NCBI RefSeq assembly: GCF_009884975.1
Contig: NZ_CP041970.1
Coordinates: 1-64,000, forward strand
DNA length: 64,000 bases
Reading direction: 5' to 3'
Origin: Acinetobacter dispersus
Lineage (GTDB): Bacteria > Pseudomonadota > Gammaproteobacteria > Pseudomonadales > Moraxellaceae
In this document: positions 15,001 through 26,743 of the stretch, piece after piece
Layout of the letters: each line of letters starts with the position of its first letter
Numbering within the stretch: the stretch's first letter is position 1
Notes under the pieces: generated by a model
What the model saw: the letters and a program-made list of their open reading frames with translations, nothing else
Databases searched by the model: none
Told to the model about the DNA's origin: nothing
Program-made: the position numbers and the translations under genes

Positions 15001-18000
15001 ATCTTACTCCACCAAATCCAGCAGGCGCTGTACTCAACATAGATGCAGTGACTGCAGACAACGTGGTGAATGCGACTGAGGGTGCGGGTAATGTCACAAT
15101 TACAGGAACCTTAACGGGTATTCCTGCGGATGCAGCCACCACGGTTGTGACCTTGTTGATTAACGGTGTCAGCTATACAGCAACTGTTGATCCTGTAACA
15201 GGCAACTGGAGCGCGAGTGTTGCGGGTAGTGACCTGTTGGCGGATGGCGATAAAACCATTGATGCAACAGCAACCTTTACTGATACCGCGGGTAACAGCA
15301 GCAACATCACTGATACCCAAGTGTATACTGTGGATATTACGCCTCCGAACCCAGCGGGTGCGGTACTCAACATCGATGCAGTGACTGCAGACAATGTGGT
15401 GAATGCCACTGAGGGTGCAGGCAATGTGACTGTAACAGGTACGTTGACGGGTATCCCAACGGATGCAGCAACCACGGTTGTGACCTTGGTGATTAACGGT
15501 GTGACTTACACTGCGATTGTGAACACTGTTGCAGGTACTTGGAGTGCAAGTGTTGCAGGTAGTGACTTATTGGCAGACGCTGATAAGACTATTGATGCAA
15601 CTGCGACCTTCACAGATACCGCAGGCAATAGCAGCAACATCACAGATACCCAAGTGTATACCGTAGATATCACACCACCAGATAACGGTACGACAACAAT
15701 CACAATCGACATCATTGCTGGTAATGATATTGTCGACTCAACCGAAGCAGGTGCGAACCAAACCATTAGTGGTAGCGTAAGCGGTGAATACACGGTTGGT
15801 GATGTGGTGACTGTGAACGTCAATGGCGTCAACCTTACCACTACCGTACAAGCGGGTGGTACATGGGCAGTGACGGTTGCCGGCGGTCAATTGGTACTTG
15901 ATGCCGATAAAGTGATTAACGTCAGCATTGCAGCAACCGATGCAGCAGGCAACGTGGGCAATGCAACTGCAGACCGTAGTTATACCGTGGATATTACAAA
16001 CCCAGTGGTCGTGATTGATCCAATTACTGGTGACAACGTCATCAATGCAGCAGAAGCAGCAGTTAACCAAACCATTAGTGGTTCGGTTGCTGGTAGCTTT
16101 ACTGTCGGTGATGCGGTGACCGTGAATGTGAATGGTACGGCGTACAATACTACAGTACAGGCGGGTGGTACGTGGAGCGTGAGCGTTCCAGGTAGCGACT
16201 TGAGTGCCGATGCAGACAGCACCATCAACGTGACTGTAGATGTAACAGGTGTTGGTCCTGTAACTGCGGATCAAAGCTATGTAGTTGATCTTGTTCCACC
16301 AAATCCAGCAGGAGCGATACTCAACATTGCTCCAGTAACTGCGGATAACATCATTAATGCAGCTGAATCAGCAGCTAATGTAACCATCACAGGTACTTTG
16401 ACTGGTATCCCAGCAGATGCAGCAACGACTGTTGTGACCTTGTTGATCAATGGCGTGACCTATACAGCGACAGTTGATCCAGCAACAGGTAATTGGAGTG
16501 CGAGTGTTGCAGGTAGTGACTTGGTGGCAGATGCTGATACAACTATTGATGCAACAGCAACCTTCACCGATACAGCTGGCAACAGTAGCAATATTACAGA
16601 TACCCAAGCGTATACTGTGGATATTACGCCACCGAACCCAGCGGCTGCAGTATTGAATATTGATGCGGTGACAGCAGACAATGTCTTAAATGCTGCTGAA
16701 TCGGCAACTACAGTGACGATCACAGGAACGTTGACAGGTATTCCAGCAGATGCAGCAACGACTGTTGTGACCTTATTGATTAACGGTGTCAGCTACACTG
16801 CAACTGTCGATCCAGCAACAGGCAACTGGACCGCAAGTATTGTAGGTAGTGACTTGTTGATAGATAGTGATCACACCATTGATGCAACAGCAACCTTTAC
16901 CGATACAGCGGGTAACAGCAGTAGTGTCACTGATACTCAAGTGTATACAGTCGATATAACACCGCCGAACCCAGCAGGTGCAGTCATTAATATTGATGCA
17001 GTAACAGCAGACAATGTTGTGAATGCAGCTGAATCAGCAACCAATGTGACGATCACAGGAACGTTGACAGGTATTCCAGCAGATGCAGCAACGACTGTTG
17101 TGACCTTGTTGATTAACGGTGTCAGCTATACAGCAACTGTTGATCCTGTAACAGGTAACTGGACTGCAAGTGTTGCGGGTAGTGATCTGGTGGCAGATGG
17201 TGATAAAACAATTGAAGCAACAGCAACATTCACTGATACAGCGGGTAACAGTAGCAACATTATTGATACCCAAGTATATGCAGTGGATCTTACTCCGCCA
17301 GATACAACAGGCGCAGCTTTAAACATCAATGTTGTGACAGCAGATAATGTGATCAATGCAACAGAAGCAGCAGCCAATGTCACAGTTACTGGTACTTTGA
17401 CTGGTATTCCAACAGATGCAACCAGTACAACGGTTACCTTGTTAATCAATGGTGTTCTTTATACAGCAATCGTAAATGCAGTAGCAGGTACGTGGACAGC
17501 AAGTGTCGCTGGTAGTGACTTATTGGCAGATGCGGATAAGACCATTGCAGCAACAGCAACATTCACTGATGCCGCAGGCAATAGCAGTACTCTAGTAGAT
17601 ACGCAATTGTATGCTGTAGACATTACACCACCAGATGCTTCAACAACGGGAATCACAATCAACCCGATCACTGGTGATAATGTTATTGATCTAACCGAAG
17701 CAGGTCTGAATCAAACCATCAGTGGTACGGTAACTGGTGAATACAATGTTGGTGATGCAGTCACTGTCAACGTCAATGGTGTTAACCTTTCAACGACTGT
17801 ACAAGCGGGTGGTATCTGGAGCGTAACGGTTGCAGGTTCTGAACTGGTTGCAGATATAGATAAAACTATTAACGTAACGGTTCAAGCAACAGATGCAGCA
17901 GGTAACATTGGAACAATCAGTTCGAATGTCAGTTACATCGTGAATACAGGTACGATCATTGCGTACGACAACGTTGGTCATGCGGTATTGAGCCCACAAC

Positions 18001-21000
18001 CAGCCTTGGTTCAAGATGATGTGAATTTAGGCAGTGCATCATATCTGTTATTGACCTCATTAGCTGGAATTGATTTACAGCTTGGTGGGAACTCAATTGG
18101 CTTCAATGTCGCGACTAATCATGAAGGTACGGTGACATTCCAATATAGTGGTTTAATCGATGTTGGTTTATTGTCTGACTATAAATTGGTAGTACAGAAA
18201 TTTAATACGACAACGAATCAATGGGAATCTATCCATGGTGATAGTGATGCATCACTTCTCAGCTTACATTTACTTGGCCTTGGTATCGGAAATGTACCAG
18301 GTGTGGTACTTGAAGGCTTAGAAGCTGGTCAATACCGTGGATTCCTGACTTACGATGGCTTATTAGGACTTGGTGTTCTCGGTACGTTATCTGCAACCAT
18401 GGATGATTATGATCTGACCATCCCAGGTGGATACGAAGTAGGGAATGCCGAAGGTAACGTCATTCTTGATCCAGATCCAACAGGTCAAGTCGATCAAATC
18501 ACACCAAACACTTATGTTTCTTCAGTGAATGGTCATCCGATTGATGCTGATGGTGAAACCTTCACGGGAACCTATGGAACCATTACGTTCCATCAAGATG
18601 GTAGTTATACCTATGTTCCATTCTCGAATGGTTCAGGTGTCGGTCATAACGATGTGTTCACTTATACCTTAACTGATTCAGTCACTGGCGCGACAACACA
18701 AGCCAATTTGACCATTGAGTTTGATACGATTCGTGCTGCGGACAACTTGGTTGAAGTGGAAATTAACCCTCAATATCAATTGGTGGGTACAGAAACTGAT
18801 TCAGCGTTCTATGGCGTGTTACTGAATGTTGGAAATCTGGTTGATTTACAACTTCTCACGGTGAACACAGTTGACTTTGATGTCTCAGCTGGACAAGAAG
18901 GGGTTGCAACATTCAGCTTCAACAGCTTGATTGGTGTATCAGCACTTGGTAACTACAATGTGGTACTGCAAAAATATAATGAAGTAACAGGACAGTGGGA
19001 AGCAGTGAATGGTACAGGTGATCGTTCATTACTCAACCTTACCTTGTTGGGTTCAACACCAACAGCTCAAATTGCTGGATTGACAGAAGGCGAATATAGA
19101 GCATTCTTATCCTTCAATGGCGCAGTAGGTGGTGCAATTGGCGTAACCTTAAATGGTGAAGTCAAACTTTATAACCCTGCAGTTGTGACTGGATACGATG
19201 TTGTTGCAGCACATGGTAACTTGATCTCTGATCCAAATACCAATGGTGCAATTGATATCGCTACACCGAACAGTGTGATTAGTGAAATCAATGGAGTTGC
19301 TATCACTGGCTCTCCAACTACAGTGGTAGGTGCTCACGGTACCTTAGTGATCTATCCAAATGGTGACTATACCTATACACCAAACCCTGCAAGTGCAGGT
19401 TTAGGACAAGTGGATGAGTTCACTTATACCTTAAGAGATCCAGTATCTGGTACAACTTCACAAGCGACATTCTATGTTCATCTTGATAGTAAAGTTGTCG
19501 ATATGAATTGGCCGGCTGATCCATCACAACCTGCAACTGTCAGCATCATTGCGGCAGACGATGCGGTCAATGCTGGAATCAGCGCTCAACCTCATCTCAT
19601 TGATGATGATCGAGCATTGGGTAGTGCAACTTATCTTGCATTGCTTTCATTGGCAGGTATCAACTTACAAGCACCTTTACCATTCGTGAACAGCACAGTG
19701 AGTTTCAATGTGGCTGCGGGTGAACAAGGAACAGCAACCTTCAAATACAGCAGTTTAATCAATGAAGGTGCACTGGGTGATTACCAACTTGTGCTCCAAA
19801 AATTCAATACGGTCACAGGTCGTTGGGAGTCTGTTACAGGTAGTAGTGAGGCATCCTTACTCAATCTTAGTATCTTAGGTATAGGCTTGAATGCTACACC
19901 TGGGGTTGTCATTGAAGGTCTGGAAGAAGGTCAATACCGTGCATTTATGACTTATAACGGTCTATACGGTAAGAGTATCTTAGGCACATTGTCAGGTACG
20001 ATGGATGTCTATGACCCAACACTAGTGGACTACACTGGTGTTGCGACAGAAGGAAACGTGATTACTGGTTTAGGTGTTGGTACACATGCTGATTCGGTCA
20101 CAGGTTATACCGTGGTTGGTTCGGTAACATTCAATGGTGTAACCACTACTGTTGATCTCACCAATGGCGCAACCATTGTGGGTCAATACGGAACACTGAA
20201 AATATTTGCAAATGGTGATTACATCTATACACCAAATAATACCAATGCAAATATCGGTCTGGTGGATCACTTCACTTATACCTTATCGGATCCACTTGGC
20301 GGCAACCTTGCAAGTGCAAGCCTTGACTTCACAATTGGCAATAGTGCGCCAGTGATTGCGGTAGATGATCTTGCGGTTGCGGAAATCAACCCTGAATATC
20401 TACAAATCGGCAATGATATTGCAGTAGGCAGTCATGGTTATCTCGCATTGGTATCATTAACCAACAACTTTGATTTCCAATTGGGCTCAGCAGGTGTGAA
20501 CTTCACACTGACTGACAGCACACTGAACGATGTAACGTTTAACTACAGTGCATTGATTAGTGCCAGCCTACTAGCTGACTATGTGCTTGTGGTCCAAAAA
20601 TTTGATACTGTGACGAATCAATGGGTAGCTGTACATGGCACAGGCGATGCAGATTTACTTAGCCTCGCAGCCTTTGGTGGTAATACCGTTACATTAGATG
20701 GATTGGGTGCAGGACAATACAGAGCCTTTATGACCTATGCAGGTGGTGGTATTGGTGTCAGCTTGCTTGGTACGCTTTCTGTTCAAAAAGATGTGTTCGA
20801 TGCGACCAATATTACTGGATACAGCGTCCAAGCTGCGGAAGGTAATGTGATCCATGACATTGGCTTGAATGGACATGCTGATACTGCATCTGGCTTCAGT
20901 AGTATTACAAGTGTGATTTTCAATGGCGTTAGTCATGCTGTGAATGCCACTGGTGTTACAACGATTGTCGGTGATCACGGTACATTATCGATTTATGCAA

Positions 21001-23222
21001 ATGGTAATTACAGTTATCAACCAACAGCGAATGCAAGTGGCTTAGGACAAGTTGATCAATTCACTTATACATTGACTGATGGTTTGAATAATTCACAAGC
21101 GACTTTGTACTTCCATATTGATAGTGATGCTGTCGATATGACTTGGAACCCAACGGATCCTTCACAACCTGCTGACATTACAGTGACACCTGTAGATGCA
21201 CTGGATGATGTGGTTTCTGCCGGTATTGATATCGTTCCACATGGCCAACTTGGTGTAGCGGTCGGTTCAGCAAGTTACTTGTTACTGGTTGGATTAACCG
21301 AAAATCTGAATCTTTCATTACTGGGTACACCAAGTGTGAAATTTAATATTGCAGCTGGACATGGTGCGGATGTGACATTCTCTTACGCTCCAACAGTTTC
21401 ACTGTCACTATTTAATGACTACAAAGTGGTGCTACAAGAGAAAGCGGCAGATGGTACTTGGCATAATCTCAGTGGTGGTTCAAGTACTGGAATACTCAAC
21501 ATTGGATTGTTAGGTAGTGGTGGTATCGGTGTAACAGTGCCTGACTTAGGTCAAGGTGAATACCGTGCCTTCATGGTCTATACCGGTGTTGGTGTCGGTA
21601 TCTTGGGTACCATGAGTGTGGTTAAAGATGACTTTGATTACACAGTTGCTCCAACCAATACAGCGGTTGTTGCAACGGGTAATGTATTGGCTGATGACTC
21701 AATCACATTGACAACGCATGTATCCACAGTGACTTCGGAAATTGTGGGTGCTCCAGTCCAAACAGTTGGTACAAGTACAACGATTGTGGGTGCTTACGGT
21801 ACGCTGGTTATTTCGGCAAATGGTCAATATACCTACACGCCAAATACAACTGACCTCAGTGCAATTGGTAAAGTAGATACGTTTACCTATACGGTGCGTG
21901 ATGTTCTGACTGGTGCAACCGATACAGCGAAACTACATATCCAAGTGGGTTCACCAGATGTGAAAGTGGTTTGGGATACAGCCAACCCAGCAAATGATGG
22001 CACCATCGAGATTGTTGCTAATGCTGATAATGTAACTGCAACGACGGACTTCTCAAATACTAAAGATGCTGCTGTCGATGTAGCAAGTCCTGATATTACG
22101 ATTAATGGTCTTGGCTTTACATCAGTCGATTCTAATAGCTTCACTATCGCAGCTGGAACAGTGGGTAGTATCGATCTAGCAGCAGTTTATAAGGTTCAAC
22201 CTCTTCTCGGTGTTCTACCAACGATTAGTTATGTGATCCAAATATGGAATACAGCAACAAATCAATGGGTTGATACTGTTTATAAAGGGTCTCAAACAGC
22301 TTTAGGAAGTTTGACTACGATTCAACTCGGAAGTGTGGCTTTCCAAGATACTGTAGAGAATCTTGCAGCAGGTTTATACCGAGTCCATTATGGTTTACAA
22401 GGTCTATCTGTAGGAACCACAACATTAGACACCAGTGTTACAACAACCACAGTTCATTTGAACCAATATAGTTCAGATTGGATCAACGGTAATGTACTGC
22501 TTGGTGATACGATTGGTGGGGTTGCAGATACAGGACTGTTATCTCATGAAGGTTATAAACTTCAAGTATGGAACAGTGTTTCAGGTTCATATGTAGATGC
22601 TGTAGGTCAATCGATTAATACGGGTAATGGTGTGTTAATCATGCAGTCCAATGGTGAGTATGAATATCGTCCAAATGATGTCAATGTAACAACACATTTA
22701 ACATCTACAGACAGTATTGATTACAAAATCATTTCGGCAACTGGTGTTGAGTCGACTTCAACTCTGAATATTAACTTGACACATCCTGATTACAACTTGC
22801 TTTATTCGAGTACTAGTGGCAACGATACATTTACTAGTGCAATTGTCGGCAGTGGCTCAGATACCCTAATTTATCAAATACTGAATGGTACTGCGGCAAC
22901 AGCGGGTAATGGAGCAAATACAGGTGGCAACGGCGCCGATCATTGGACAGGCTTCGTCGTCGGAAACACTGAAACTCATGCTGCTAACTATAATGATCAA
23001 GCAGATAAAATTGATATCCGTCATCTTTTAGATGGAGATCAAACAGATGGTAATATCGCTGAATATCTACGTGTAACTAACGTAGGTGGTAATACGGTAA
23101 TTGGCATTGACCGTAATGGTGCGAATTTAATTGGAGTGAGTAATTATACTGATCTGATTACATTAGATGGTGTAACTACTACTTTGAATGAGTTATTAAA
23201 TAACCATCAAATTCATTACTAA
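1..23222 (+). CDS. bap: Bap-like giant biofilm adhesin, 5' end missing (type I secreted repeat protein)
   Basis: The frame is open from nt 3 to the TAA at 23220-23222 with no start, so the N-terminus lies upstream; the ATG at 48 is internal to a repeat. About 7,740 residues are visible. Up to about nt 17945 the protein is a chain of roughly 58 Ig-like beta-sandwich domains of 85-107 residues, each closing with a motif like VYTVDxTPP. Six larger modules of about 260-275 residues follow, then a C-terminus with Asn/Gly/Asp-rich GNDTF and [10 protein letters not shown] motifs typical of type I secretion targets. I see no cysteine, as expected for this class. Bap/BapA/LapF-family adhesins are exported by a TolC-type ABC system to the surface and mediate cell-cell and biofilm adhesion; that role is family knowledge. 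No secretion genes lie downstream, so they are presumably upstream or elsewhere. Family assignment is firm; the exact Bap type is not determined. Confidence 0.93.
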   Translation, partial: AAGNSSNVTDSQVYTVDVTAPNAPAIDPINGTDPITGTAEPGSTVTVTFPNGTTVQVPTDPTTGVWTTPNPGNLPNGGTVTAIATDPAGNPSAPGSETIDSLGPDVSGTTLTVGSVTTDNVLNAAESGGNVTITGTLTGVPADAATTVVTLLINNVTYTATVDPLTGNWTADVAGSDLLADGDKTIDAKATFTDTAGNSSNITDTQVYTVDVTAPNAPAIDPINGTDPITGTAEPGSTVTVTFPNGTTVQVPTDPTTGGWTTPNPGNLPNGGTVTAIATDPAGNPSAPGSETIDSLGPDVSGTTLTVGSVTTDNVLNAAESGGNVTITGTLTGVPADAATTVVTLLINNVTYTATVDPLTGNWTASVAGSDLLADGDKTIDAKATFTDAAGNSSNITDTQVYTVDVTAPNAPDIDPINGTDPITGTAEPGSTVTVTFPNGTTVQVPTDPTTGVWTTPNPGNLPNGGTVTAIATDPAGNPSAPGSETIDSLGPDVSGTTLTVGSVTTDNVLNAAESGGSVTITGTLTGVPADAATTVVTLLINGVTYTATVDPATGNWSASVVGSDLLADGDKTIDATATFTDTAGNSSNITDTQVYTVDVTAPNAPDIDPINGTDPITGTAEPGSTVTVTFPNGTSVQVPTDPTTGVWTTPNPGNLPDGSTVTAIATDPAGNPSLPGSEVVDSLPPNPAGAVLNIDAVTADNVVNATEGAGNVTITGSLTGIPADAATTVVTLVINGVTYTAIVNTVAGTWSASVAGSDLLADADKTIDAKATFTDAVGNSSNITDTQVYTVDITPPDNSTTTISINPIAGDGVVDSTEAGANQTISGSVTGEYTVGDVVTVNVNGVNLTTTVQAGGTWAVTVAGGQLVLDADKVINVSIAATDAAGNVGNATADASYTVDITTPVVVVNPITGDNIINAVEAGATQTVSGSVVGSFTVGDAVTVNVNGTVYNTTVQAGGTWSVNVPGSDLSADADSTINVTVNVTGVGPVSTDHSYVIDVTPPNPAGAVLTIAPVTADNVLNAAESGGSVTITGTLTGIPADAATSAVTLLINGVTYTATVDPATGNWSASVAGSDLLADGDKTIDATATFTDTAGNSSNITDTQVYTVDVTAPNAPDIDPINGTDPITGTAEPGSTVTVTFPNGTSVQVPTDPTTGVWTTPNPGNLPDGSTVTAIATDPAGNPSLPGSEVVDSLPPNPAGAVLNIDAVTADNVVNATEGAGNVTITGSLTGIPADAATTVVTLVINGVTYTAIVNTVAGTWSASVAGSDLLADADKTIDAKATFTDAVGNSSNITDTQVYTVDITPPDNSTTTISINPIAGDGVVDSTEAGANQTISGSVTGEYTVGDVVTVNVNGVNLTTTVQAGGTWAVTVAGGQLVLDADKVINVSIAATDAAGNVGNATADASYTVDITTPVVVVNPITGDNIINAVEAGATQTVSGSVVGSFTVGDAVTVNVNGTVYNTTVQAGGTWSVNVPGSDLSADADSTINVTVNVTGVGPVSTDHSYVIDVTPPNPAGAVLTIAPVTADNVLNAAESGGSVTITGTLTGIPADAATSAVTLLINGVTYTATVDPATGNWSASVAGSDLLADGDKTIDATATFTDTAGNSSNITDTQVYTVDVTAPNAPDIDPINGTDPITGTAEPGSTVTVTFPNGTSVQVPTDPTTGVWTTPNPGNLPDGSTVTAIATDPAGNPSLPGSEVVDSLPPNPAGAVLNIDAVTADNVVNATEGAGNVTITGSLTGIPADAATTVVTLVINGVTYTAIVNTVAGTWSASVAGSDLLADADKTIDAKATFTDAVGNSSNITDTQVYTVDITPPDNSTTTISINPIAGDGVVDSTEAGANQTISGSVTGEYTVGDVVTVNVNGVNLTTTVQAGGTWAVTVAGGQLVLDADKVINVSIAATDAAGNVGNATADASYTVDITTPVVVVNPITGDNIINAVEAGATQTVSGSVVGSFTVGDAVTVNVNGTVYNTTVQAGGTWSVNVPGSDLSADADSTINVTVNVTGVGPVSTDHSYVIDVTPPNPAGAVLTIAPVTADNVLNAAESGGSVTITGTLTGIPADAATSAVTLLINGVTYTATVDPATGNWSASVAGSDLLADGDKTIDATATFTDTAGNSSNITDTQVYTVDVTAPNAPDIDPINGTDPITGTAEPGSTVTVTFPNGTSVQVPTDPTTGVWTTPNPGNLPDGSTVTAIATDPAGNPSLPGSEVVDSLPPNPAGAVLNIDAVTADNVVNATEGAGNVTITGSLTGIPADAATTVVTLVINGVTYTAIVNTVAGTWSASVAGSDLLADADKTIDAKATFTDAVGNSSNITDTQVYTVDITPPDNSTTTISINPIAGDGVVDSTEAGANQTISGSVTGEYTVGDVVTVNVNGVNLTTTVQAGGTWAVTVAGGQLVLDADKVINVSIAATDAAGNVGNATADASYTVDITTPVVVVNPITGDNIINAVEAGATQTVSGSVVGSFTVGDAVTVNVNGTVYNTTVQAGGTWSVNVPGSDLSADADSTINVTVNVTGVGPVSTDHSYVIDVTPPNPAGAVLTIAPVTADNVLNAAESGGSVTITGTLTGIPADAATSAVTLLINGVTYTATVDPATGNWSASVAGSDLLADGDKTIDATATFTDTAGNSSNITDTQVYTVDVTAPNAPDIDPINGTDPITGTAEPGSTVTVTFPNGTSVQVPTDPTTGVWTTPNPGNLPDGSTVTAIATDPAGNPSLPGSEVVDSLPPNPAGAVLNIDAVTADNVVNATEGAGNVTITGSLTGIPADAATTVVTLVINGVTYTAIVNTVAGTWSASVAGSDLLADADKTIDAKATFTDAVGNSSNITDTQVYTVDITPPDNSTTTISINPIAGDGVVDSTEAGANQTISGSVTGEYTVGDVVTVNVNGVNLTTTVQAGGTWAVTVAGGQLVLDADKVINVSIAATDAAGNVGNATADASYTVDITTPVVVVNPITGDNIINAVEAGATQTVSGSVVGSFTVGDAVTVNVNGTVYNTTVQAGGTWSVNVPGSDLSADADSTINVTVNVTGVGPVSTDHSYVIDVTPPNPAGAVLTIAPVTADNVLNAAESGGSVTITGTLTGIPADAATSAVTLLINGVTYTATVDPATGNWSASVAGSDLLADGDKTIDATATFTDTAGNSSNITDTQVYTVDVTAPNAPDIDPINGTDPITGTAEPGSTVTVTFPNGTSVQVPTDPTTGVWTTPNPGNLPDGSTVTAIATDPAGNPSLPGSEVVDSLPPNPAGAVLNIDAVTADNVVNATEGAGNVTITGSLTGIPADAATTVVTLVINGVTYTAIVNTVAGTWSASVAGSDLLADADKTIDAKATFTDAVGNSSNITDTQVYTVDITPPDNSTTTISINPIAGDGVVDSTEAGANQTISGSVTGEYTVGDVVTVNVNGVNLTTTVQAGGTWAVTVAGGQLVLDADKVINVSIAATDAAGNVGNATADASYTVDITTPVVVVNPITGDNIINAVEAGATQTVSGSVVGSFTVGDAVTVNVNGTVYNTTVQAGGTWSVNVPGSDLSADADSTINVTVNVTGVGPVSTDHSYVIDVTPPNPAGAVLTIAPVTADNVLNAAESGGSVTITGTLTGIPADAATSAVTLLINGVTYTATVDPATGNWSASVAGSDLLADGDKTIDATATFTDTAGNSSNITDTQVYTVDVTAPNAPDIDPINGTDPITGTAEPGSTVTVTFPNGTSVQVPTDPTTGVWTTPNPGNLPDGSTVTAIATDPAGNPSLPGSEVVDSLPPNPAGAVLNIDAVTADNVVNATEGAGNVTITGSLTGIPADAATTVVTLVINGVTYTAIVNTVAGTWSASVAGSDLLADGDKTIDAKATFTDAAGNSSNITDTQVYTVDITPPDNSTTTISINPIAGDGVVDSTEAGANQTISGTVTGEYTVGDVVTVNVNGVNLTTTVQAGGTWAVTVAGGQLVLDADKVINVSIAATDAAGNVGNATADASYTVDITTPVVVVNPITGDNIINAVEAGATQTVSGSVVGSFTVGDAVTVNVNGTVYNTTVQAGGTWSVNVPGSDLSADADSTINVTVNVTGVGPVSTDHSYVIDVTPPNPAGAVLTIAPVTADNVLNAAESGGSVTITGTLTGIPADAATSAVTLLINGVTYTATVDPATGNWSASVAGSDLLADGDKTIDATATFTDTAGNSSNITDTQVYTVDVTAPNAPDIDPINGTDPITGTAEPGSTVTVTFPNGTSVQVPTDPTTGVWTTPNPGNLPDGSTVTAIATDPAGNPSLPGSEVVDSLPPNPAGAVLNIDAVTADNVVNATEGAGNVTITGSLTGIPADAATTVVTLVINGVTYTAIVNTVAGTWSASVAGSDLLADADKTIDAKATFTDAVGNSSNITDTQVYTVDITPPDNSTTTISINPIAGDGVVDSTEAGANQTISGSVTGEYTVGDVVTVNVNGVNLTTTVQAGGTWAVTVAGGQLVLDADKVINVSIAATDAAGNVGNATADASYTVDITTPVVVVNPITGDNIINAVEAGATQTVSGSVVGSFTVGDAVTVNVNGTVYNTTVQAGGTWSVNVPGSDLSADADSTINVTVNVTGVGPVSTDHSYVIDVTPPNPAGAVLTIAPVTADNVLNAAESGGSVTITGTLTGIPADAATSAVTLLINGVTYTATVDPATGNWSASVAGSDLLADGDKTIDATATFTDTAGNSSNITDTQVYTVDVTAPNAPDIDPINGTDPITGTAEPGSTVTVTFPNGTSVQVPTDPTTGVWTTPNPGNLPDGSTVTAIATDPAGNPSLPGSEVVDSLPPNPAGAVLNIDAVTADNVVNATEGAGNVTITGSLTGIPADAATTVVTLVINGVTYTAIVNTVAGTWSASVAGSDLLADADKTIDAKATFTDAAGNSSNITDTQVYSVDITPPDTTTTVLTIEPVTADNIINATEAAGNVTITGTLTGVPADAASTVVTLLINGVTYTATVDPATGNWSASVAGSDLLADGDKTIDATATFADTAGNSTTVVDTQTYVVDLTPPNPAGAVLNIDAVTADNVVNATEGAGNVTITGTLTGIPADAATTVVTLLINGVSYTATVDPVTGNWSASVAGSDLLADGDKTIDATATFTDTAGNSSNITDTQVYTVDITPPNPAGAVLNIDAVTADNVVNATEGAGNVTVTGTLTGIPTDAATTVVTLVINGVTYTAIVNTVAGTWSASVAGSDLLADADKTIDATATFTDTAGNSSNITDTQVYTVDITPPDNGTTTITIDIIAGNDIVDSTEAGANQTISGSVSGEYTVGDVVTVNVNGVNLTTTVQAGGTWAVTVAGGQLVLDADKVINVSIAATDAAGNVGNATADRSYTVDITNPVVVIDPITGDNVINAAEAAVNQTISGSVAGSFTVGDAVTVNVNGTAYNTTVQAGGTWSVSVPGSDLSADADSTINVTVDVTGVGPVTADQSYVVDLVPPNPAGAILNIAPVTADNIINAAESAANVTITGTLTGIPADAATTVVTLLINGVTYTATVDPATGNWSASVAGSDLVADADTTIDATATFTDTAGNSSNITDTQAYTVDITPPNPAAAVLNIDAVTADNVLNAAESATTVTITGTLTGIPADAATTVVTLLINGVSYTATVDPATGNWTASIVGSDLLIDSDHTIDATATFTDTAGNSSSVTDTQVYTVDITPPNPAGAVINIDAVTADNVVNAAESATNVTITGTLTGIPADAATTVVTLLINGVSYTATVDPVTGNWTASVAGSDLVADGDKTIEATATFTDTAGNSSNIIDTQVYAVDLTPPDTTGAALNINVVTADNVINATEAAANVTVTGTLTGIPTDATSTTVTLLINGVLYTAIVNAVAGTWTASVAGSDLLADADKTIAATATFTDAAGNSSTLVDTQLYAVDITPPDASTTGITINPITGDNVIDLTEAGLNQTISGTVTGEYNVGDAVTVNVNGVNLSTTVQAGGIWSVTVAGSELVADIDKTINVTVQATDAAGNIGTISSNVSYIVNTGTIIAYDNVGHAVLSPQPALVQDDVNLGSASYLLLTSLAGIDLQLGGNSIGFNVATNHEGTVTFQYSGLIDVGLLSDYKLVVQKFNTTTNQWESIHGDSDASLLSLHLLGLGIGNVPGVVLEGLEAGQYRGFLTYDGLLGLGVLGTLSATMDDYDLTIPGGYEVGNAEGNVILDPDPTGQVDQITPNTYVSSVNGHPIDADGETFTGTYGTITFHQDGSYTYVPFSNGSGVGHNDVFTYTLTDSVTGATTQANLTIEFDTIRAADNLVEVEINPQYQLVGTETDSAFYGVLLNVGNLVDLQLLTVNTVDFDVSAGQEGVATFSFNSLIGVSALGNYNVVLQKYNEVTGQWEAVNGTGDRSLLNLTLLGSTPTAQIAGLTEGEYRAFLSFNGAVGGAIGVTLNGEVKLYNPAVVTGYDVVAAHGNLISDPNTNGAIDIATPNSVISEINGVAITGSPTTVVGAHGTLVIYPNGDYTYTPNPASAGLGQVDEFTYTLRDPVSGTTSQATFYVHLDSKVVDMNWPADPSQPATVSIIAADDAVNAGISAQPHLIDDDRALGSATYLALLSLAGINLQAPLPFVNSTVSFNVAAGEQGTATFKYSSLINEGALGDYQLVLQKFNTVTGRWESVTGSSEASLLNLSILGIGLNATPGVVIEGLEEGQYRAFMTYNGLYGKSILGTLSGTMDVYDPTLVDYTGVATEGNVITGLGVGTHADSVTGYTVVGSVTFNGVTTTVDLTNGATIVGQYGTLKIFANGDYIYTPNNTNANIGLVDHFTYTLSDPLGGNLASASLDFTIGNSAPVIAVDDLAVAEINPEYLQIGNDIAVGSHGYLALVSLTNNFDFQLGSAGVNFTLTDSTLNDVTFNYSALISASLLADYVLVVQKFDTVTNQWVAVHGTGDADLLSLAAFGGNTVTLDGLGAGQYRAFMTYAGGGIGVSLLGTLSVQKDVFDATNITGYSVQAAEGNVIHDIGLNGHADTASGFSSITSVIFNGVSHAVNATGVTTIVGDHGTLSIYANGNYSYQPTANASGLGQVDQFTYTLTDGLNNSQATLYFHIDSDAVDMTWNPTDPSQPADITVTPVDALDDVVSAGIDIVPHGQLGVAVGSASYLLLVGLTENLNLSLLGTPSVKFNIAAGHGADVTFSYAPTVSLSLFNDYKVVLQEKAADGTWHNLSGGSSTGILNIGLLGSGGIGVTVPDLGQGEYRAFMVYTGVGVGILGTMSVVKDDFDYTVAPTNTAVVATGNVLADDSITLTTHVSTVTSEIVGAPVQTVGTSTTIVGAYGTLVISANGQYTYTPNTTDLSAIGKVDTFTYTVRDVLTGATDTAKLHIQVGSPDVKVVWDTANPANDGTIEIVANADNVTATTDFSNTKDAAVDVASPDITINGLGFTSVDSNSFTIAAGTVGSIDLAAVYKVQPLLGVLPTISYVIQIWNTATNQWVDTVYKGSQTALGSLTTIQLGSVAFQDTVENLAAGLYRVHYGLQGLSVGTTTLDTSVTTTTVHLNQYSSDWINGNVLLGDTIGGVADTGLLSHEGYKLQVWNSVSGSYVDAVGQSINTGNGVLIMQSNGEYEYRPNDVNVTTHLTSTDSIDYKIISATGVESTSTLNINLTHPDYNLLYSSTSGNDTFTSAIVGSGSDTLIYQILNGTAATAGNGANTGGNGADHWTGFVVGNTETHAANYNDQADKIDIRHLLDGDQTDGNIAEYLRVTNVGGNTVIGIDRNGANLIGVSNYTDLITLDGVTTTLNELLNNHQIHY
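60..1843 (+). repeat. 582-bp tandem repeat (two Ig-like domains) inside bap
   Basis: Three copies of a 582-bp (194-residue) unit follow one another, for example at 160, 742 and 1324. Each unit encodes one domain beginning near [14 protein letters not shown] and one beginning [15 protein letters not shown]. Copies 1 and 2 are nearly identical. The third shifts into the sequence type used by the downstream 1536-bp array (LPNGG becomes LPDGS). Confidence 0.9.
1690..14590 (+). repeat. 1536-bp tandem array, about 8.4 near-identical units, inside bap
   Basis: The same sequence recurs every 1536 bp, for example near 1852, 3388, 4924, 6460, 7996, 9532, 11068, 12604 and 14140. The unit is 512 residues, an in-frame block of five Ig-like domains. 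Most units look identical base for base over long stretches. Visible exceptions are a patch at about 11503-11765 and a single A for T at 13130. Edges are approximate: left of about 1690 and right of about 14590 the copies diverge. Such an array is a known target for unit gain or loss by recombination and for assembly error. Confidence 0.93.
14660..17945 (+). repeat. Diverged single Ig-like domains of bap
   Basis: About ten further Ig-like domains of the same family as the array, but with substitutions in nearly every copy and different synonymous codons. Domain types recur in mixed order: four in a row of the VTADNV..E type lie between about 16300 and 17640, then one of the type seen in the third and fourth array positions. 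These look like older copies that have escaped homogenisation. Confidence 0.85.
17950..22790 (+). repeat. Six C-terminal modules of bap (beta-sandwich plus VCBS/cadherin-like)
   Basis: Six related modules start at about 17957, 18730, 19541, 20354, 21184 and 22010 (spacing 773-830 bp). Each opens with a variant of DNxVxAxI, continues through a [15 protein letters not shown] strand and a VTFxYSxLI..LxDYxLVVQKF segment, and closes with a GTLxIxxNGxYxYxP plus DxFTYTLxD stretch typical of VCBS/cadherin-like domains. The sixth is the most diverged. Unlike the central array these copies differ widely, so they are maintained individually. Confidence 0.8.
22795..23222 (+). other. Type I secretion C-terminal target region of bap
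   Basis: The last 142 residues are Gly/Asn/Asp-rich (SGNDTF, then [14 protein letters not shown]) and end in [10 protein letters not shown] and a short hydrophobic/polar tail. This matches the C-terminal secretion region of VC_A0849-type T1SS substrates. The uncleaved signal is recognised by an ABC exporter. It shows that the 3' end of the gene is intact. Confidence 0.78.
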
Positions 23223-23240
23223 TCTAAAAGCCTTAACATA

Positions 23241-23267
23241 AAAAGAGAACCTTCGGGTTCTCTTTTT
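23241..23267 (+). terminator. Intrinsic terminator of bap
   Basis: Perfect 11-bp stem AAAAGAGAACC / GGTTCTCTTTT around a TTCG tetraloop, followed by T residues, 18 bp after the bap stop codon. Confidence 0.92.
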
Positions 23268-23337
23268 CATTTTGCGAAGATTATAAAAATATGTGGTATC
23301 GTGTTTAAAACGCTTAAAAATTCTAAAAATTGAATAT

Positions 23338-25011
23338 ATGACCATTACAACGATTTCAGCACTCGAGCAATTCAAGCAACAACTCAGTGATCATTTTTTT
23401 AAGCAGGTTCAGCAGCACATTGATGTGTCTAATGCTGTGATCTTTTGTTCCTATGGAGAACAGACACAACGTTGCCAAGTGTGGAACTCATCTTGTTCAG
23501 ACTTTTCTAGCAGTCAACAGCAATTCTTTGATTTCCTCGCAAATCAATTTACTCTGCAACCAGCGTTTGCAACATTGATTAAAATTGATGTCGCTTTTAA
23601 TATCCAGCAAGAAAAATGGTCTGACATCGAACAAATTTTAAAGAACCAATTGCATAATAATCATTACCGTAAAGGGATCAGTTTCGATGCTGATTTTAAG
23701 CACTGTTTTTTGGAGCAGGAGCTATACGGCAAGGCAATTATTCGGGCACTCAGCTATAACACACCTAACTTTGTTGATGAGAAAAACTTAAATAGCAGTC
23801 TTTTAAGAAAATATCCGAATCAGTCTTGCACGATAAAAATTGCAGACCTTCAACAGGTATGGACCTTTGACACCTTAGCTGTGATCTATGAGGATCGACA
23901 GTTGATTCCTCTGCACAGCCAGTTTAGTGCGAACGGGGTACGTTATCTGCTTGAACCAAAAAAAAAGCATTTCAAAAAAATGATCGAAGCAAATGCTGAA
24001 TTCCTATCAAGGCAAATACAAACGGATGGACGCTTTGCCTATGGCTTTTTCCCTGCCTATGATCGTGAAATTCGTAGCTACAACACGGTTCGGCATTGCA
24101 CTTCAGTTTATGCCTTACTTGAAACGCTGATTATCCAGCCAGATAAGAGATTGATCGAAAAAATTCAGTCCGCAATTGATTATGCACTACAGCATTTTTA
24201 TATCGAAAAACAGCCAGAACTGGCATATATGCTGGATGGTGATGAAGATAAAGGGTTAGATGAAATTAAGCTAGGTGCCAATGCCGCAGCGATTTTAATG
24301 TTGAGCAAATATCAAGATATCACAGGTGATGATCGCTATCTTGCTTATGCTCGGTATTTAGCCAAGGGTATTTTGTCGATGGTGAAGGAGACAGGTGAGA
24401 CTACGCATGTATTGCATTATCCAAGCTATGAGATAAAAGATAAGTTCCGAATTATTTATTATGATGGCGAAGCCGCATTGGCATTATTACGGCTCTATCA
24501 ATTGCATGCAGACGAAAAATTACTGCAAACCGTCAAACAGATGTTTGAACGATTTATAACGCAAAAATATGATCGCTATCATGATCACTGGCTTAGCTAC
24601 TGTACCAATGAACTGACAAAAATTTGCCCCGAAGAAAAGTACTTCCAGTTTGGACTGAATAATTATTTAAAACATATGGTTTTTATCCGTAACCGAAAAA
24701 CAGCCTATGCCACGTTGTTAGAAATGATGATGGCAGCCTATCAAATGGTCTGTCGGATTCGAGTGCTTGGCTTGGATCAACTTTTTGAAAAAGCACAATT
24801 TGAAGAGTTAAAAAGACTGATTGAGTTTCGAACTGAATTTCAACGGACAGGCTTTTTCTATCCAGAAGTGGCGATGTATATGGCTCGACCAGATAAAGTT
24901 TTAAATGCTTTTTATGTGCGGCATGATCGTTTTCGTGTACGGATTGATGACCAAGAGCATAATCTCTCAGGTTATATTGCTTATGTTCAGCACTTCGACA
25001 CTGAAGTCTGA
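23338..25011 (+). CDS. Alpha/alpha-toroid (six-hairpin-like) protein of unknown function, paired with CapA
   Basis: 557 residues from ATG 23338; an in-frame GTG at 23293 would add 15 residues, and neither start has a strong Shine-Dalgarno. I do not recognise the first 210 residues or so. The C-terminal 340 residues are alpha-helical with repeated hairpins and the motifs SYNTVRHCTSVYALLE, GANAAAILMLSKY and YYDGEAALALLRLYQ. These resemble alpha/alpha-toroid glycosidases or epimerases. There is no signal peptide or membrane segment. The stop codon lies in the Shine-Dalgarno of the next gene (TGAGGAGG), so the two are translated as an operon and probably act together, plausibly on a polysaccharide or poly-amino-acid. 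Fold assignment is moderate; function is unknown. Confidence 0.6.
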   Translation: MTITTISALEQFKQQLSDHFFKQVQQHIDVSNAVIFCSYGEQTQRCQVWNSSCSDFSSSQQQFFDFLANQFTLQPAFATLIKIDVAFNIQQEKWSDIEQILKNQLHNNHYRKGISFDADFKHCFLEQELYGKAIIRALSYNTPNFVDEKNLNSSLLRKYPNQSCTIKIADLQQVWTFDTLAVIYEDRQLIPLHSQFSANGVRYLLEPKKKHFKKMIEANAEFLSRQIQTDGRFAYGFFPAYDREIRSYNTVRHCTSVYALLETLIIQPDKRLIEKIQSAIDYALQHFYIEKQPELAYMLDGDEDKGLDEIKLGANAAAILMLSKYQDITGDDRYLAYARYLAKGILSMVKETGETTHVLHYPSYEIKDKFRIIYYDGEAALALLRLYQLHADEKLLQTVKQMFERFITQKYDRYHDHWLSYCTNELTKICPEEKYFQFGLNNYLKHMVFIRNRKTAYATLLEMMMAAYQMVCRIRVLGLDQLFEKAQFEELKRLIEFRTEFQRTGFFYPEVAMYMARPDKVLNAFYVRHDRFRVRIDDQEHNLSGYIAYVQHFDTEV

Positions 25012-25021
25012 GGAGGAATAA

Positions 25022-26743
25022 ATGAGTCTTCCTCAAGAAATCAAAATTATCAGTCAGATTGGCAATCAAAACTTTCAGCATCCCATTTGGCAAACTGAAA
25101 TAGCAGGGGATTGTTCGTATTGGATTTTATTACTTCTTAGTTTAGAACCTATTGTCGATGGATCGTTGCAACTCGATGATGTGGTGAGTCATCATGTTCA
25201 AGCAAGCAAGGGATCAATTCCTGTCTTTGAAGATCACTATTCGATTCTGAAATTATTGCAAGCCTTGACCTTTACTCAAACTCAGGAGATTCAACAGCTT
25301 CTTGGCTGCCATTTATTTGGAAATTGGCAACAGGCACAAATTGAAATCAACAGTAAAGCAGGGCAGTTTGGATTGAATATTCAGCATCCACATGACGCTA
25401 CCAAAAATAGCCTGCAAAAACTCTATGGTTTGGCTGAATCCATCTTTAATCTGCCGATTGAATTATTGAATCAAGTCTTTGTAAAAACGTTCAATATGAA
25501 TGGACAGGAGGTTGCTCCAATCCGTTCATTATGGACATGCAGACAGTTGGATGCTGTTCTTTACCTGACGGATCAAGCGCAAGATTATTACTTTTCTTAT
25601 CGACATATCAATCAGAGCATAGGTGTTTTTCACTTATTGAATCATGTGCATCGTATTGATCATTTAGTGCCGTATTATCATTCTTTTCAACAGGGTTTAT
25701 TGCCTGTAAAACAGATTCAGGCCAAAAGTGAGTGGGTCAATATCATCGGCGATACTTATTTTGGCGAATTTTATACAGATAAAAGAAAACACCAAGGAAT
25801 AGATGATGCTTTACAACGTTATGGTTATAGCCATTCTTTTGAAGGGATCAAACAATTTTTTAGCCCAGAAGATATTAATATTGCCAATCTAGAGGCGGTT
25901 TTTAATCTTGAAGAAAACTCAATTTTAGAAGGAAAAAAAGCCTATATCCTTGGTGCAAAGTCTGAGCCAACCTTGGCAGAATTTAAACGGATTCATATCA
26001 ATACAGTGTGCTTGGCCAATAATCATTTAAAAGACTATGGTGACGCAAGTCTTAAACACACTTTGGCGCTGCTCGAGCAAGCCGAGATTGATTTTATCGG
26101 GGCGGGGACTGATCAGCAGCAAGCCCATCAATGCTTGGAAATTCTTAGCGACGTGCAGAAGGTGGCTATTTTTAATGGCTATTGGCATCGGACAGCAGCT
26201 TATCAAGATTATGATTTTTACGCGCTTGGCAAGAGTTCAGGAGTGGCTTGTATTAATGCGGTTTTGTTTGAGCAAATCATGCAATATCGTGTCAAGCACC
26301 CGCAGCATAAGATCATTGTCATTTGTCATTGGGGTGTTGATTTTAAATCGATACATCCAGAGCAAGAAAAACTTGCCAAGATACTGACCCAGATTGGAGT
26401 TGATCTCGTGATTGGGCATGGTGCACATACCATTCAGCCAATTCGATCTATTCATCAAAAACCTGTCATTTTCGGCATAGGAAATGGCGTGTTTAACAGT
26501 AATGGCAATTTTGAAAAATATCAGGCCCTTCCTTATGGGGGGATTATTCGTCTTAATTTAAGTCAAAATCGATTAAAGTTTTATCCAATTTATACTCATA
26601 ATCGTGAAACTTTTTGGCAACCTCGTCCTGTCGATGAGGTGCAATTTGAACAAGCACTATGTGCTTTGACCAGTCAACTTGACCAAGCTGCTTACACACT
26701 AGGGAAGGATCATTTAGGTCACTATATTCAGCTGGATTTTTAA
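25022..26743 (+). CDS. CapA-family (poly-gamma-glutamate synthesis type) metallophosphatase-like protein
   Basis: 573 residues, ATG 10 bp after the upstream gene with a strong GAGGAG ribosome site. The C-terminal part (about 240-530) is a CapA domain: IIGDTYFGEF, NLEAVF, ANNHLKDYG, HWGVDF and IGHGAHTIQPI carry the Asp, Asn and His residues expected for the calcineurin-like metal site. CapA proteins act in poly-gamma-glutamate or related polymer export, but many are uncharacterised. The N-terminal 230 residues have the spacing of a serine beta-lactamase-like domain (VDGSLQLDDVV then SILKLLQAL), but the expected S-x-x-K reads as S-Y-W-I, so no serine chemistry is supported. No signal peptide is seen, unusual for a CapA. 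The stop overlaps that of the convergent gene within TTAA. Confidence 0.8.
   Translation: MSLPQEIKIISQIGNQNFQHPIWQTEIAGDCSYWILLLLSLEPIVDGSLQLDDVVSHHVQASKGSIPVFEDHYSILKLLQALTFTQTQEIQQLLGCHLFGNWQQAQIEINSKAGQFGLNIQHPHDATKNSLQKLYGLAESIFNLPIELLNQVFVKTFNMNGQEVAPIRSLWTCRQLDAVLYLTDQAQDYYFSYRHINQSIGVFHLLNHVHRIDHLVPYYHSFQQGLLPVKQIQAKSEWVNIIGDTYFGEFYTDKRKHQGIDDALQRYGYSHSFEGIKQFFSPEDINIANLEAVFNLEENSILEGKKAYILGAKSEPTLAEFKRIHINTVCLANNHLKDYGDASLKHTLALLEQAEIDFIGAGTDQQQAHQCLEILSDVQKVAIFNGYWHRTAAYQDYDFYALGKSSGVACINAVLFEQIMQYRVKHPQHKIIVICHWGVDFKSIHPEQEKLAKILTQIGVDLVIGHGAHTIQPIRSIHQKPVIFGIGNGVFNSNGNFEKYQALPYGGIIRLNLSQNRLKFYPIYTHNRETFWQPRPVDEVQFEQALCALTSQLDQAAYTLGKDHLGHYIQLDF

Noticed and set aside
160..17449. 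Many minus-strand open frames across the bap repeats, recurring every 582 or 1536 bp
   Set aside because: They are antisense shadows of the repeated coding strand: no ribosome sites, identical copies at repeat spacing, implausible compositions.
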